Below, piece by piece: positions 15,101-30,100 of a DNA stretch of 64,000 nt. Under the pieces are notes generated by a model. The model saw only the letters and a program-made list of their open reading frames with translations, did no database searches and was not told where the DNA came from. Within the stretch, counting starts at the first letter, position 1, and each line of letters opens with the position of its first letter. The stretch comes from Hymenopus coronatus (taxonomy: Eukaryota > Arthropoda > Insecta > Mantodea > Hymenopodidae). A program made the translations under genes and the position numbers. The stretch spans positions 17,600,501 to 17,664,500 of the forward strand of contig CM060887.1 in the NCBI GenBank assembly GCA_030762935.1, given 5' to 3'.

Positions 15101-18100
15101 TATGCAGAATCAACACATTGGAAAACAAAAAGAAGCAACATATCAGATTACAGGAATACATAAGATATATGAAATATAGACAATCTGCAATAGCCTAACA
15201 TTTCAGGTCTTCATACAATCATGCCGAGTATAAAACTATCAACACCAGCCAGATAACACATCCAAATTTGACATATGGGAGATGATACTTATAAAAAACA
15301 AGTCACATACATTAAATTTTGGTTTTCCTGCACAAAATCTCTATGGCAATTCATATCTCAACCACAAGACACCACCACAAACAATCAACGTACTTCAACA
15401 AACCACAGGTCTAGCCAAATGGATAACTGCTGAGGATGAAGACAATCTGTCTCCAAAACATGAACAAGTAAAACCTAAATGATGTTTGTGTTAGGAATGC
15501 CCCATCATCTTGTAATGTATAATACTTTTTACAACTATGAGAAGAAAATTCATTAAAAACTGATGAGCATTTCTATCTTTTAGGGTGTCTAGAGTATCAG
15601 ACTCCTTATAATGCCTCTGAATGTAGAAAGTGTTGTTGATTATGTGTTCAAAAGAAGTTGATAATGAGTTATTATTCACACATTTTTCTTGAGCTTACAG
15701 ATCACATTGTTGCCATAGAGAATAATAGGGCATTTCATGGCTTTTGTGCAACCATATCTTAAATTATATCACAGAAGTCTGTAAGATGCAGTTTTTTGCA
15801 TTATTTTTTCCAGGTTAACCAAGGATTGAATTAAAAGGTCATTGTGAACTTATCTTCCACATATTTAACAAAAGTAAATAAAACATTATAATTTAGATTT
15901 TTTCACTAGCAAACATTTTTAAGCACAGTGTCAATGCTGATGGTCTTGGATCTGCTTCAGGCATTTGGAAGTGAAACTTACCATTTGAATAATTTGTATA
16001 ATGTTTGAATAAGCTAATAACAGTGATGTGGAATTAAATTTAACAACACTTTGTGAGTCAGGATTGAAAATGTAATGAAATGGAATGGACATTCTATACC
16101 CACTGTGCTTCTCAGCATCCCATTCAATATTGGGCATGAAAGACCGCTTAGTTTTGCTCAGAGGCCTCTTTTTCAGACTTGAGGTTCTTTTATGTGCCGT
16201 AAATTTACGACACAGGACCAACGGCTTTACTTCCCTGAAAAAATCCATCGTTCTCTGCCGGGTTAGAACCCACAACCTTGGGTATACAAAATTAGCATGT
16301 TAACCATTACACCATGGAAGGCGACTTGGAATTGAAACACATACATCACTTACACTATTTGAACCTGACCGGTTTCCTTCAGAGGAGTCTGGAAGATAAC
16401 AGCAACAGCTCTTGAAACCAGTCAGATTCAAATAGCGTAAGTGGTGTATGTGTTTCAATTTCGACTCACAAAGTTACTTGATATAAATATCTAGTGGTAA
16501 TACTGGAGCATGTGTAATGATGCTCACTTGTTTCTTTAGCATTTCATAGGTCTTCTTAACTTAGATTGTTTGTAACACTAGAAGAACAGGGCAATTCTCG
16601 GCAGAAAAAGTAGTAAATGGACTAAGGATTTAGATAAGGTAACAGGGAATAATCATTTTTCTTTACCAACACAAATTAGTAAGCTTTGCTAACAGTTAAA
16701 GAGAAAGAGCTTTGATAACTCTTACTATTGAGTTATAAAAGAGAGACAATGAAAGCAAAATATTTTATAGGGAGCTTGCTTCATTATCAGAAATTTCCAA
16801 AATAGAAATCAATAATAAGAAGTTAGGGTTGAATTCTGGACTGGAATATGAAAGCAGCAAGCAAGTGGATGATCAACGACCAAAGAAACCATCGGATGGA
16901 AAAATGAATAATGAATGCTTAATGATGCAAAGGGTAGAAACAGATAGATTGAAAATCCAAAAATAGAAGCAAATTGTCATGATGAAGAAATGCAAAGCTT
17001 TTTAATAATAAATTGGGAGTTACAGATGGCTAATGGAAACAAAGAAATTTAAGAGTGGAGTTTAAAAATGATTCAAAACTTTCCTTGGTGTAATGGGAGA
17101 TAAATGTAGGAATCGACAAATGAGTTATGATAATTAAGAATTACTCAAAAGAATTTTTGAAAAAACTGGGCAAGCTTATTAACAGAATGCAATAAGTATT
17201 TAATTATCATATTTAAAAAGGAACAAATCAATCAAGAAATAAGCTAAAGAAAAGTGAAGGGTATGATAAGGGTATGGATCTGCATGTATAAAAAACTAAT
17301 ATGTTAAGGTGATTATAGGTCATAAAAATATTACAAGTAACTCCAGCCTGGCGTAGAAATCACAATGGTAAAATTTAAGTGTGGGAAATGAAGCATAAAG
17401 AGACGTATTTGTTATGTAAGACTCATGGCCGCCAGCTTCACAGCCCGCTGCTGCCAGCCGAGTTGAATATTCACAGACACACTGAACTCACCACGTAGTG
17501 TGCAGGGAATTCAAGCACATAGATTTTCATGCATACAATAACCATAAACCTTTATCACAGAAGGTGTTGGAAGTTATGTCCTTGTGCTGTCATGCATCTC
17601 TGTGTTTAAGAAAATTTCCATTAACATACATTAATTCTTCTTCTGAATTTGCACTAATTTCACTTCTGATATTGTCTTTCAGTTCTTCAAGCGTATGCGG
17701 GTGTTCCGATACACTTTACTTTTTAAGCTCCCCCATAAATTAAAGGTGCATACTGTAAGGTCTGGGGAACGTGGTGGCCATTGTCCTTTACTGATGGCCC
17801 TATCTTCAAAAAATTCAATTAATTTTAATGAGATCAGTTGTATGTGCAGCAACAGAGTCTTGCTGAAAATATGCCTGTATGCACTCAATGTCACACAAAT
17901 ATTCCAGGCATGGTTTGATTATTGTATCCCTGTACCTCTGTCCATTAACTGTATCCTCATAAAATATAGACCCTATAGTTTGGTATGCATTCACAGCACA
18001 CCAATTTTCTAGTCATGCAATGGCACTTCGTAAACAATATCAGGTTTCTCTGCACTCCAATATTGTTGTTTTATGTGGACACTTGGTCATTTAAATAAAA

Positions 18101-21100
18101 CCATGCTTCATATGTGAAAAAAATTAACTTTGGGTCCATAGAACCATCATTAACTTTACCCAACACCCAATTGCACAAATTTACTCTACTCACAGTATCA
18201 TGTGGTTGCAGTTCCTGAACTACAGGTTATAAGGTTTTAATTTCAAAAGTTTAGGGCTTTCCAAGCTGAGAATTGTGAAACTCCTGTTTCCTGTGATAAC
18301 CTACTCAGAGATTTTCTTGGGCTATGTTCTAACTTTTGTCCTATCTCATCAAGTTTTTCCTCTGTAAGTGCATGGTAAATTCTCTTGGGTTTCTCTATAT
18401 TGGTTTACAAGTTCGGTGAGGTACAGGATACCAGGGAATCTGTCTATAAATAGCTGTGTCACTTGTCTGTAAGACTCTGTTCACACATAGGAATCATACA
18501 TGAATATGCAGTGTGCTAAAGTATACTCACTTCTTGGCATTATAACACAACTATCACAATTTACCCACAAAAAACAAAACAAGAACTCACGCTAGCAATG
18601 GTCACACATGCACTGATGCTGAGAAAAGGAACCAGGGTTGGCCACGAGTCAAAAATAAGGCACTGTAGTAAATGGCAATAAAATATTCATTACTTATAAT
18701 TAACAATTATTAATTCATTCACTCAGCCATCAATTCTTTATAGATTACTTACTATTATGCATCTTAGAAATATGTGTACAGTGCATACCTTTGAATTTCC
18801 TACCAGAGATATAATCAAGTCCAAAACTTTCAAGCTGATGCTAGGATCAGGAGATTTGGGAAGTGCAGAGACAAGTATGAGAACCAAGAAAATCTGATGA
18901 ATAGGCTTATATTCTCCTTTGGGCATATTCTGGCTAAGTTCCATGAGTGTGTTCAAATCTGGAAGTAGTTCCTGATTCTCAAAGATAAATCTGAAGATAA
19001 CTGGGGCTATTTCAGCTAGTTCTGGCTTCTTTTCCTTTATATCTGTAATAAAAATGCAGAATCATGAAGTAAACAAAACTGTTGCAAGATAAAACTGAAG
19101 GGGTTGGAGGCATACACATACATAAAAATCTGATGTGTTCCGTTCACTTGACTTTCTCTACATCTCTGCAACAAGTTATTGTTAAAAAGCTTATGCTTCT
19201 ATTTACTTCATGCTAATCGACAAAAAAATTAGCAGAAATAGTCTTATTACTTGCTTCCTTGTAAGTAGAAGTGAAATAAGGGAGTAGCATAGGTTAAAAT
19301 GATGTCAAAAGCTGATTGCTATGTGACAAGTTCTGTGTCATGCTCTTAGATCAATCCTGAGATGGAGTTACTAAACCACTACTTCCAAATCAGTGGGAGA
19401 ACATCTGTTAGACAAGTCATCTCTGCACATGTTTTGGAGGAATATTCCCTTCATTATCAGTTGTTTCCATGGTGAATTTGTTGGTGTAGATGCACACATT
19501 GCATTTGCTGGATCCATTTAGAGACAAAAAACAGAAATTGAGTTTTATTTATGCACGCTCTTTAACTACAGTGGTTCTCAGCATCCCATTCATTATTGGG
19601 CATGAAAGACTGCTTAATTTTACTCAGAAGCGTCTTTATCAGGCTTGAGGTTCTTTTATGTGCCATAAATCTACGACATGGGACCAACGGTTTTACTTCC
19701 CTTCTGAAGGAAGCCATGCTAAGGACTACGCCTGAAAAAATCCATTGTACTCTGCTGGGTTTGAACCCATGATTTTGAATTTAGAGACGAAATTGTCATT
19801 AAAGAAGCTGATATTTATTAAGCCACTGATAAATTTCAGTTAGAAGATCACAGCTGATGATGGTAACATTCCTCCAAAACATGTCTGAATGTAATTTGTC
19901 TCATAACAGTGAAGTTTGACCCATTCATTGTTATTCTTCAGCATTACCGTAATCTTGTCATTTTTTTGATTGTATATTTTGTTTACTGCACACAAAGCAG
20001 AATATTGTGTACAGGGAAAACATTCTTGGCCACAATATCCTTATAGAATAACTACAGAGCATTTATTGCTCTTATGTATACTCCTAGCAAGTAAATTTGC
20101 ACACACAGTAATTAATAACACCTAGAAAGTACACAGTGAAGTAATGAAATAATTCAAATTGAAAAAGTACTTGATTCCACAACTACTTCAACAACATTAG
20201 GCTCTTCTTATCTGAGAACATGTTTCAGGAGCTGTTGCTCTCAGTATCAGCTGACTGCAACTGGTGGATGATGGTTGGTTGGTCCCTCTGACGTTCAGGA
20301 TTGGAGATTTGGTTGTAGTGACTAATAAAACTTTCTTCTGCTGGGATATAACTTTCCCATTGTTAAGTCCTCTTTCAATTTGAATTGTTTCATATCATTT
20401 TTAGGTGGCTGTTTTCATTAAACCATCATTGTTTAAAATTCTGTATTTTAATATGTCACAAAAGATAAACCTTAATCAGGTAGAAAAATGTAATACTTTA
20501 TATAATATATTGTTTAGCAATGAACTACAATGAACTGTTTTCTTACCTTCACATATAGCTGAAAGGAGCTTAGAATTTTTGATGAACTGTTCCTGCTGCA
20601 GAACAACTAGTAAAAGATTTACTTCCTTTTCATTTATAATCAGCAGGCAGGGTAGAAGAACCAGAACAATTCTAACATGAACTGTAGGTGAAATACCACT
20701 TAATTTATCTGAACACAGATGAGGTATGGCTGCCTGGGCCACCTGCAGCCATCTTTTATCCTTATACTCTAACCACTGTTCCATTAAATACAGCAGTTCC
20801 TCTAATGCCACTTCTGTTGTCAGAATATCTATTAGAATATTAGTTGGAAGCCCCAAAGCTGCTTTTACTACCTGCAAAAAAGGAATGTATAATCTTTAAG
20901 ATAAGATTCTTTCAATCATTCAGTTATAACAAAAAGTGCTCAAATTCCTTCTTCAATTTGACTGCGTGTAGTAAAGCAGCTTCTATTCCTGTTTCGGTTT
21001 TAGTACAAAAGTCTAGTTAATGCAGAGGTTTATTTACTACCCAGTTTAGAAAAGCTTTTCCAAATGACCATTTAAGTTTTTTATTATGAATTATTTTATT

Positions 21101-24100
21101 TTTAAATCATCCTTGACATATATATTACATATATTACCTCCATTCCAAAATATGGTATAGAAACAGGTCATGTATTCTGTTCTACAATATGGTGTAGATA
21201 TCTCTAGATTTAAAGAATTAAACAGGCTATAGATAGGTCTATTCTGTATTGTGTTTTATTATATGATGCTCATAATAATTCATTTTATTCCTAAATATTG
21301 TGCTTATAATGATACATTTTGTTACAAAATATGGTGTAATTATTAATATTCCTTGTTCATACTGTATCTTAGCATGGTGCCAAATGCATGAAATAGTTAA
21401 AGTTGGAACCTGGAATTTCATTGCAGCTATCTTAACATCCTATCACAGAAACTGAATTACATAAAATAGTCTGTGAAATGAAAGGTAAATATTCCTTTGG
21501 AATAGATGAGGTCCCAGAGTGTGTCATTAAACAGTGTATAGAATATTTAAAAGCCCCTTTGGTTAATATATATAACTCTTCACTTGACTCAGGGAGCTTC
21601 CCCGATAATCTTAAAACGGCAAAAATTATCCCCATACACAAGAAAGGAGAAAAGACAAAAAAAGAAAATTACAGACCAATAAGTATATTGTCATCATTCT
21701 CGAAAATTTTTGAAAAATTAGTATATAATAGATTAATATCTTTCTTAAAGAAATATAACATCCTTTCGGAAGCACAGTATGGCTTTAGAGAAAATAGGTC
21801 CACAGAAACAGCCATAGCTAAATTACTGGATAAAATCCAGCGTGCAGTGGACAAAAAGATACCAATGGTGGGAATATTTTTAGATCTTACAAAAGCATAT
21901 GATGTCTTAGACCACAAAATTTTAATAACTAAGCTATATAAATATGGAATTAGAGGAAGCATGAATGCATGGGTTGAATCCTATCTTACCAATAGGAAGC
22001 AAGTAGTAGATCTACAACACAGTATACAATCGGGAACAAGTAATTATCGATCTACCACAAAAGAAACTACACGAGGTGTTCCCCAAGGTTCAGTACTAGG
22101 GCCTCTTTTGTTCCTAATATACATAAATGATTTACCGAGCAACATTGAGCATGCTGATGTAGTCCTTTTTGCAGATGACACTAATATTCTTGTTGAAGGA
22201 GACAATGAAACTATACTCCAAAATAAAGTAAACACCATAATGACTAACCTCAGCAACTGGTTTAAAGCAAATGAACTAATTATAAACAAAGAAAAAACTA
22301 TTGCAATGGCTTTTCGCGCATGGCAGTGTAAAAACATCGTCAAACCTCAAATTTCCTTTGATGGAAATAATGTTGACTACAAAGGAGAAACAAAATTCTT
22401 GGGTATATACGTGAATGAAAACCTTAGATGGGATAGCCACACTCATCAATTAGCTACTAAACTTGGCTCCATATGCTATATGCTCAAATGTCTAAAAGAT
22501 ACACTAAATTTAGTAGGACTGAAAAATGTATATTTCGCGCAGTTTCATAGTAGATTAAAATATGGTATTAAATTTTGGGGAGAAAAATGTGAGAGAATAT
22601 TTATAATCCAGAAGAGAGCTGTAAGAATATTAAGTGGAATAGACAACAGTACATCCTGTAGACCATACTTTAGTAAACATAAAATTTTACCATTAGCATG
22701 TACATTTATAGCAGAAGTTGTAAAACATATTAAGAAAAATCAAAGTGAATTATGCACAAATACAGATATCCATCCTCATGACACAAGAATAAAAAATAAC
22801 CTTCATGTTCAGATATGCAGAACAAACATTCTAAAAAATAATGTCACAAATTTAGGAATTAAACTATATAATAAACTACCAGCAAACATTAAAAAAATAG
22901 CAAACATGAAACAATTTAATAAAGAAGTAAAATCCTTTCTACTACAACATACCTTTTATTCAGTAAGTGAATATATGACAATTCAATTGTAATTAATATA
23001 CATTATAAACCTTGTATAAGTACTGTGCAAATTGTATATAATTATTGTTCTATTGACGAAGCCCATATCATGTATCATGATCTAAATGGTGAATAAAATT
23101 ATTATTATTATTATTATTATTATTGAAGCCCAGGCATTTCTTTAGTTGAAGGGCCAAGAAATCCAGGGTTTTTACGCCTACTTTGAGTTATTATTTACAG
23201 TACATCAATCAAATCTGCCAAAAAGTATAGAGACAATCTAAAAGTATGGTATTCAAGGATTTCTCAACAAGTAAGAAAATAATCATAACTTCTGTATTAA
23301 TATTTTATTTTAAATTTACAACAAATATCAATATATGAGTTTGAAAAAATCTGCGTAAAGCTGCTTACACTCCATTTATTGAAAGCTTGAAAAACTATCC
23401 CTTGGTTGCAGAATTTTCCAGAGCATCATTTTTATCCTGAAATTCAGCTTCAGTTCACAGAAATCGAGAAAAATGCAGCATTTTAACATTTCAGAACACA
23501 AAACATAAACAGATCACCACCTTCAAGGAAAATGGAATGACTACCTGAGAGCAGCCAATATTACAACTCTCCTAAATTTCCTAATAGTTGACTAAAGCGA
23601 AAACAGATGGTAGCACAAATCAGACAAGTACATGATAACTGATATGTGTTCTTTGCCGCATAGCGCAAGACCAAGTTAAGGTCGTGGAATTGCATTAAAA
23701 GCGTTAGAAATGCCTGCCTGAGCTATACTTGGGCGTGGGCCACATGAACATTTTGCATGGCCTGAGCTATACTCAGGCTTGGGATTCAATGTGTTAATGG
23801 TACCCTTATTTAAGGTATAATTTTCCTTGAATTGGAGTAGGAATTACAGAATGGCACTATTACATTCTTCTGTTAATTATTGTGCCTTGAAATTTCTACT
23901 CACATATGACTTGGTTACTGGTTTGTTTGCTCCTCCTGTAATGCCACAACAGGTGCCCACTTGATTGACTTCAATACTCAGCTTTGTATCGGTTTAGATG
24001 TGTCTTCTTAGCTTCCGGAGAAGGCCGCATTATCTTGCATGGGAATGCCGACATTTCGCTCATCTTGCCGTGAGCTTCTTCTGGGCTCTTGTGCTGTGGA

Positions 24101-27100
24101 TGCTTATTTGCTCTCGCTTAGAAAAGAACACATAAGCAGTCTAAAACTCAACCAACCCGAAAAATCCGCACTAGCTGAACATGTAATAACAACCGGCCAC
24201 CACATCGACTTTGACAACACCTAGCTTATAGCCACCTGCAGCAATTTTCATCACAGAATGACCCGTGAAAGCATACAGATTTTCAAAGAAAAGAACATCA
24301 ACAGGGACGGCGGAAAACATCTCCATAACATCTGGAAAACTCTGCTCACAAGGAGCGCCATAGGCTGGCCCCCAGCCAAAGAGAGGCAAGGGGCGGAAAC
24401 ATGCGGCACTCTAGAAACTGACAGCAAACTACAGCAGCATTTACTAAAAGAAGATCCAAACCACAATCTAGAACAAGAAATAAGACCAAAAGGAAACAAA
24501 AACCTGGAAAAAGAAAGCGTAAAGCAACTCCAACACCACCAGGAGAGAGCGGTGCCAGCACCCACGTCAATTGGCAGGCAACTAGACCAGAAGCGAGAGG
24601 GCGGGGCAACCTCCACCGCACTGCCACTATATAAGCGAGAGCAAATAAGCAACCACCGCACAAGAGCCCAGAAGAAACTCACGGCAAGATGAGCAAAACG
24701 TCGGCATTCCCATGCAAGATAACGCGGCCTTCTCCGGGAGCTAAGAAGACACAGGTCGTGAAAGCCTACACATCCACTTGTATCTGTTTACTTTTTATGG
24801 CTTGTTTTACACTATGCACTGTGAACATCTGTCAGATAGCTTCAATACTGAATACAAATAACATCAAACTACTAATTGGATGCGCTTGTGCAATAAAGCA
24901 GAGCATTATTCCATCTCTATACCTATTATGGAACAGAGGGAGTATATACGTACAACAATAAGTAGCTCTAAGGACCCAGTGGTCTGCACAGCAGTTCACG
25001 AGCGTAGGATGATTCTTATAGAATGCCTAAACATTCAGCTCTAGTGATAATGAATATTGTACTATCAACACAGATTAAAACCTAGCAAATCCATTTCCTA
25101 GAGCCTTAAGATTTGTTCACAACAGCTGAGAGAACCACAAAGTTTGAAATACATGTATTTTAATGGGAGTGTCCACAATTGACAGGAAGCTTTCTCAGGC
25201 CCTGAGAAAGAAGACCTGGCCAAATTTTAACTTTTTTATTCTCTTTTTCACGTGCAGCATGCATGTTAGGCTCTTCACTGTAAAGATTATTCGAGGCAGC
25301 CGTGACATGAAACAGCCACTAGAGTTTACTCATGATTCTTTCAAATTCTGATGCTGGTTAAATGTATTGGCGAGTTAAAAACAAATGAAATCCAAATGTG
25401 CAAAATCACTTTCTACTTTAAGATCAATATGGTTAACAATATGCATTCCTGCCTTGTTACTGGGCAATTGTGAACCAAAATCTTGTATACTCCTGTTCTC
25501 ATTTGGTCCCCTTTTTGATTAATTGAGAACCAGCAGAATAGAATACAATGTTTATTGCCATATGAAGTTTACATTGTGAGCCTAAGCTCGTAAACTGGTG
25601 ACTCGTCAAAAAGTATACTTAAGTAACTTAAATTCTAATATGTATATAGCATACAAGATATTATTTTTAAAACATATTGAAACATGATTTGTCAATTTAT
25701 AGTAATATTATAATATGTATATTAGCCTAGTGACTCCAACATTGTGTCACCCATAAATTCTTGTATAGAGTAACAAGTTTTATTTACTAATATTTCTTTA
25801 ACTCTTTTTTGTGAATAAATTTAAGGTTTTTATATCTTTGATTTTTGCAGCAGTTTATTATATACTTTTATACCCTTATAGTAGAGTTTTTTTCATAGAT
25901 AGTCTATGCATGGGGAATTTTATGCTGGATTCTTTCTGGGTATTGTAGTGATGTCAGTTTCGTTTTCCATGAAATTGTCATAATTTTTATAAACATAGGT
26001 GAACAACTCTAAGAAGGCATTGTTAATATTTTTAATGTTTTAAATAGTGGTTTACAAGAGTCTTTGAAGTTTACATGTGACATTATGCATATTTTTTTCT
26101 GTATTCTGAAGACTGTTTCCTACCCAGGTGCATTTCCACATAATATCATGCCATAGGTTAGGGTCAAGTGAAATTAACTATAATAGACTAGGTTTTTTTT
26201 CTTCTTTCTATATTTATTATATGTGTCAGACATAGCATATTAACACAGGCTGAATTTAGTTTCTTAGCTATGTATTCTATTTTAAATATTCATCTATGTA
26301 TATTCCTAATATTTTGCTACAACCTGTTTACTTTCTCTAGCCCATATGTACAATGCACATAGTGGATAGAGAAGGTATTGTATTTCACTCAAAAATTTGA
26401 TGTTGAGCTTTCACTGAAAGTCTATGTTTTGGGGTTCCCTGAGTACGAAAAAAGCATTTTTGGAAACAGGTCTGTGTATGTGAGTCTGTCTCTGTGGACA
26501 GCATAGCTCAAAAATGAAATGACCGTTAAATACCAAACTTGATATGTAGGTTTGGTATCTTCCAAGGATGCAACATGAAGATTTTCAAGAACCCCCCCCC
26601 CCTTTACATGGAAAAATGTTCAAAAATGTTGATTTTCTGAAAAATGGCTGTAACGATTTTGATTAAAATCCTGTATATTAAAGATATTTACATCCTAAAT
26701 AAAATGTTTATCTTGAATTTCCTGGGAATAGCCTCTGAAGACCTCTTTATTCCAGATGAATTTTGCCGAACCTTACTTAACTGCTAAACATAAGAGATAG
26801 ACAAAAACTTACTACACAAAAAATATAGATCTCGTTCAAACACACAATTTATGTCCTTTACGTTTTTGTTGTAGAGGTATACCTTGTTATTGGTTTCAAT
26901 TGTACAGTACTTATATTTTTCTCAGGCAGGAAGTGTCCGTTATTCTTTTGTTCTACTCCTGTCTGAGCAAAGAAGCAATTTACAATGACAATCGCATAAT
27001 GAAGCTTTTAAGACATTTGACTATCACTTTAGCATGCGCATTCCAAGAGGGTAATACATAAGATTTTTTTAAAGCTTTATGCCCTTTAACCTGGTTGGTC

Positions 27101-30100
27101 ATATAGAATGATGAATGAAATTGGTGAAATGATGCTCTAATGATCTTGGGGTGCATAGAGCTTAAAGTTACTCGATATTCGTCTTCTCAGAATAAGGTAA
27201 AACACTGAAAAAAACCTTATTCGGACAACTCACCCTAAGTGAGGTTTGAACTTGCGACCTGTTGAATATGAAACAAATATGCTACCACCACACTACCCAG
27301 GCAAGTAGCAGCCTTTTGTTGTTTCTTTTAATAAGTCATCTTGTCCTGAATTGTATTAACTATTAAGCCTAGACATCAAGATACTCATAAGCACACTTAC
27401 CTTCGGACACTCATCTCTAAGCCTTGCTGATAGAGCAGAACCAAGCAGATCTCTATCACGCTCCTCCAAATGATCACAATGTTTAACCAAGTATTTCACT
27501 GCCTCCTCTCTCATTGTAGCATTTGGATGATGTATCTTCTCAAACAAGTCAGTGGCTCCAAGAGGCACATTTCCACCCTTTGCCATTCCCAAAAGCTTTC
27601 TAAGAGATTTTGCTGGTGTGCCACCCTGAATCAAGGTTTTATGTATTACAGTATCATATGAGGCTGCATAACGTCTTTCTAACAGTTGGATAAATGTTGA
27701 GTAAAATGATAAAATATCTTCTGAATCATCTACACCAATTATTTCTGATTCATCTCCTGGAGCTGATATTCTTTTTGATAATTTTTCAGGGTCAAAAGCC
27801 TCAATAACAACACTGGAAGAGAAAACACAATCAATAACATGGTGGTTACTTATAATTATATAAAATAATAATACCCAATTTATCTAAATACAAGATGACC
27901 CCCATTTTTTAGAACTTAATCTTGGAATTTTGCATATCATTTATATAAAAAGAAGACATGATAATTTCATTTTTAAATGAACTTTAAAGTTTTGCCATAT
28001 ATTTTGAACAACCTAAGGGACATTTAATAAGCTTAAAGTCCCTTTTCATTTTTTAATTTTATTTACTTAATTTGAATTTGTGCATAAATTTAGGTGATGG
28101 GTAGAAGAGAGGGGAGCATAGAAATGATGTACCAGTATGAGTGCAATCAGAGAAGGTGATAGTAACAGCAGCGCAACTGCAACAATGACAATGGATAAGA
28201 TTTTTTTTTGTATTATTTAACGCCCACTTTTACTACTTGTTGCACCGCAGGTGATGACACTGGTGATACATGGAATGAAGATGGAGCACCGGTGGAATGC
28301 GAGGGCAGGGGAAACTGGAGAACCCGGAGAAAACCCACCTTGCACCGCTTTGTCCATCACAAATCTCACATGCAGTTGCTTGGGATCAAACCCAGGCCAA
28401 CTAGGTGAGAGGTGAGTGGCATAACCACTCGGCCACGGCACAGCCTAAGATTTTCTATTTAGATAACATGCTGTTATAAAATGTTTTACCTAAATTAACA
28501 ATTTGAATTTGCACAGAAATTCACATTTTAAACAGGAGATGAAGAGGGAAGTATGGAAATACAAAAGCCAAATAATTTATTATAATTGCAACACTCTGTT
28601 TTATCTTTGAAACTCCAGACATTTTTCAACCCTGGGCTTTACCCCATATGATATAAGAAAACCAGCACATTGTCCATTCAAATTTTGGATAGATGATAAG
28701 TCTATCTATAATGCAATTCTATCAGTAGGTTTTACTTGACACTGCTATGAATAAACACTCATTTGGGAGTCTTACCTGATTAATTTTATGGCATCATCTT
28801 CATCTAGGTGTACCTCATTTAGAAGGCTTCTTGAAAAACTACACAGTTGACTTGTTTCAGTTTCTGAATTAATGGCAGCAAAAGTTTCATGGATGAGTGA
28901 CATATACAAGGGTATCAGTTCAACACCTGCTTGATGAAGTCTGCCTAGACTGTCAGGAAACCAGTCATGTGCTGCCAGTTTCTTCAATGTGCGAGATGAC
29001 ATAGGTAATGTAGCTGCTCTGTCTGCCTGAGAGTTATACAGTAACACAAGCAGCATGACACACTCCATGTGCAGATTTTCCTGTGAACACTGCACAAACA
29101 ACAACATCAAACAACTTGAAATATAACACAAAAAAACCTGATGTGTTCCATTCACATGACTTTCTCTACATCTCTGCAACAAATTATTCTATTTACTTCA
29201 TGATAATTGAGAAAAAAATAGCAGAAATAGTCTTAGTACTTGCAGCCAAAATAAGGCAGTACCATAGGTTCAAGTATCAATCCAAAGCTGGTTGCTATGT
29301 GACTGAAGTCCCTTTATTTGCATGGACAGGAGATGACAAATTTGTGTATGAGAAAAGTATAAGTTTTTCAAAGCTGAAACCAATAACAAGGAATATCTCA
29401 AAAATTATAAACTCCACAAAAAAATGTATCCTACATAAATTGTGTGTTTTAATGTGCTCTACATTTTTTGTGTGGTAAGTTTTTGTCCATCTCTTACGGT
29501 TTAGCAGTTATGCAAAATTCCGTAAAATTCATCCAGAATAAAGCAGTCTTCAGAGGCTATTCCCAGAAAATTCAAGATATACATTTTATTTGTCAGCAAA
29601 TATCTCTCATATACAATATTTTAAACAAAATCGTTAGAGCCATTTTTGAGAAAGTAAAATTTTTCGAAAAAAGTTCCATGTAAAAAGTAGTGGGTGTGGG
29701 GGGGGGATTTTCATGAAAATCTTTGTGTCGCATCCTTGGAAGATATCAAACCTAAATACCAAGTTTGGTTTTTAACGAACTTTTCATTTTTGAGCTATGC
29801 TGCCCACAGGCAAACATACATACACACAGACACACACAAGGACATTTTTTCTAAGAAGTTTTTTTTTTGGATTCAGGGGGTCTCAAAACATGTATTTCTG
29901 GTGAAATCTCGGTATCAAATTTTTGGGTGCATTACAATACCTTCTCTATCCACTATGTACATAGTACGTGCAGAGAAAGTAAAAAATCTTGTGTGTTTCA
30001 TTCACATCACTTTCTCCACCTCTCTATAACAAACCTTCCTACAAAAGCTTATCCTCCTATCTACTTTATTGTTATATGGGAGTGAAGTTTGGGGACTGGA

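Larger units (their letters stand above)
21430..23125 (+). mobile_element. 5'-truncated non-LTR retrotransposon (jockey-like LINE)
   Basis: The element keeps the reverse transcriptase, its C-terminal region, a 100-bp 3' UTR and an (ATT)n tail at 23100-23125. The endonuclease domain is missing, so truncation is at about 21430. Its single long frame suggests a recent insertion. It lies in HEATR1 intron 6, antisense to the gene. Confidence 0.9.

Noticed and set aside
24251..24682. 143-codon minus-strand frame, cysteine- and leucine-rich
   Set aside because: It is the antisense of the PLE segment, which reads as a recognisable protein on the plus strand.
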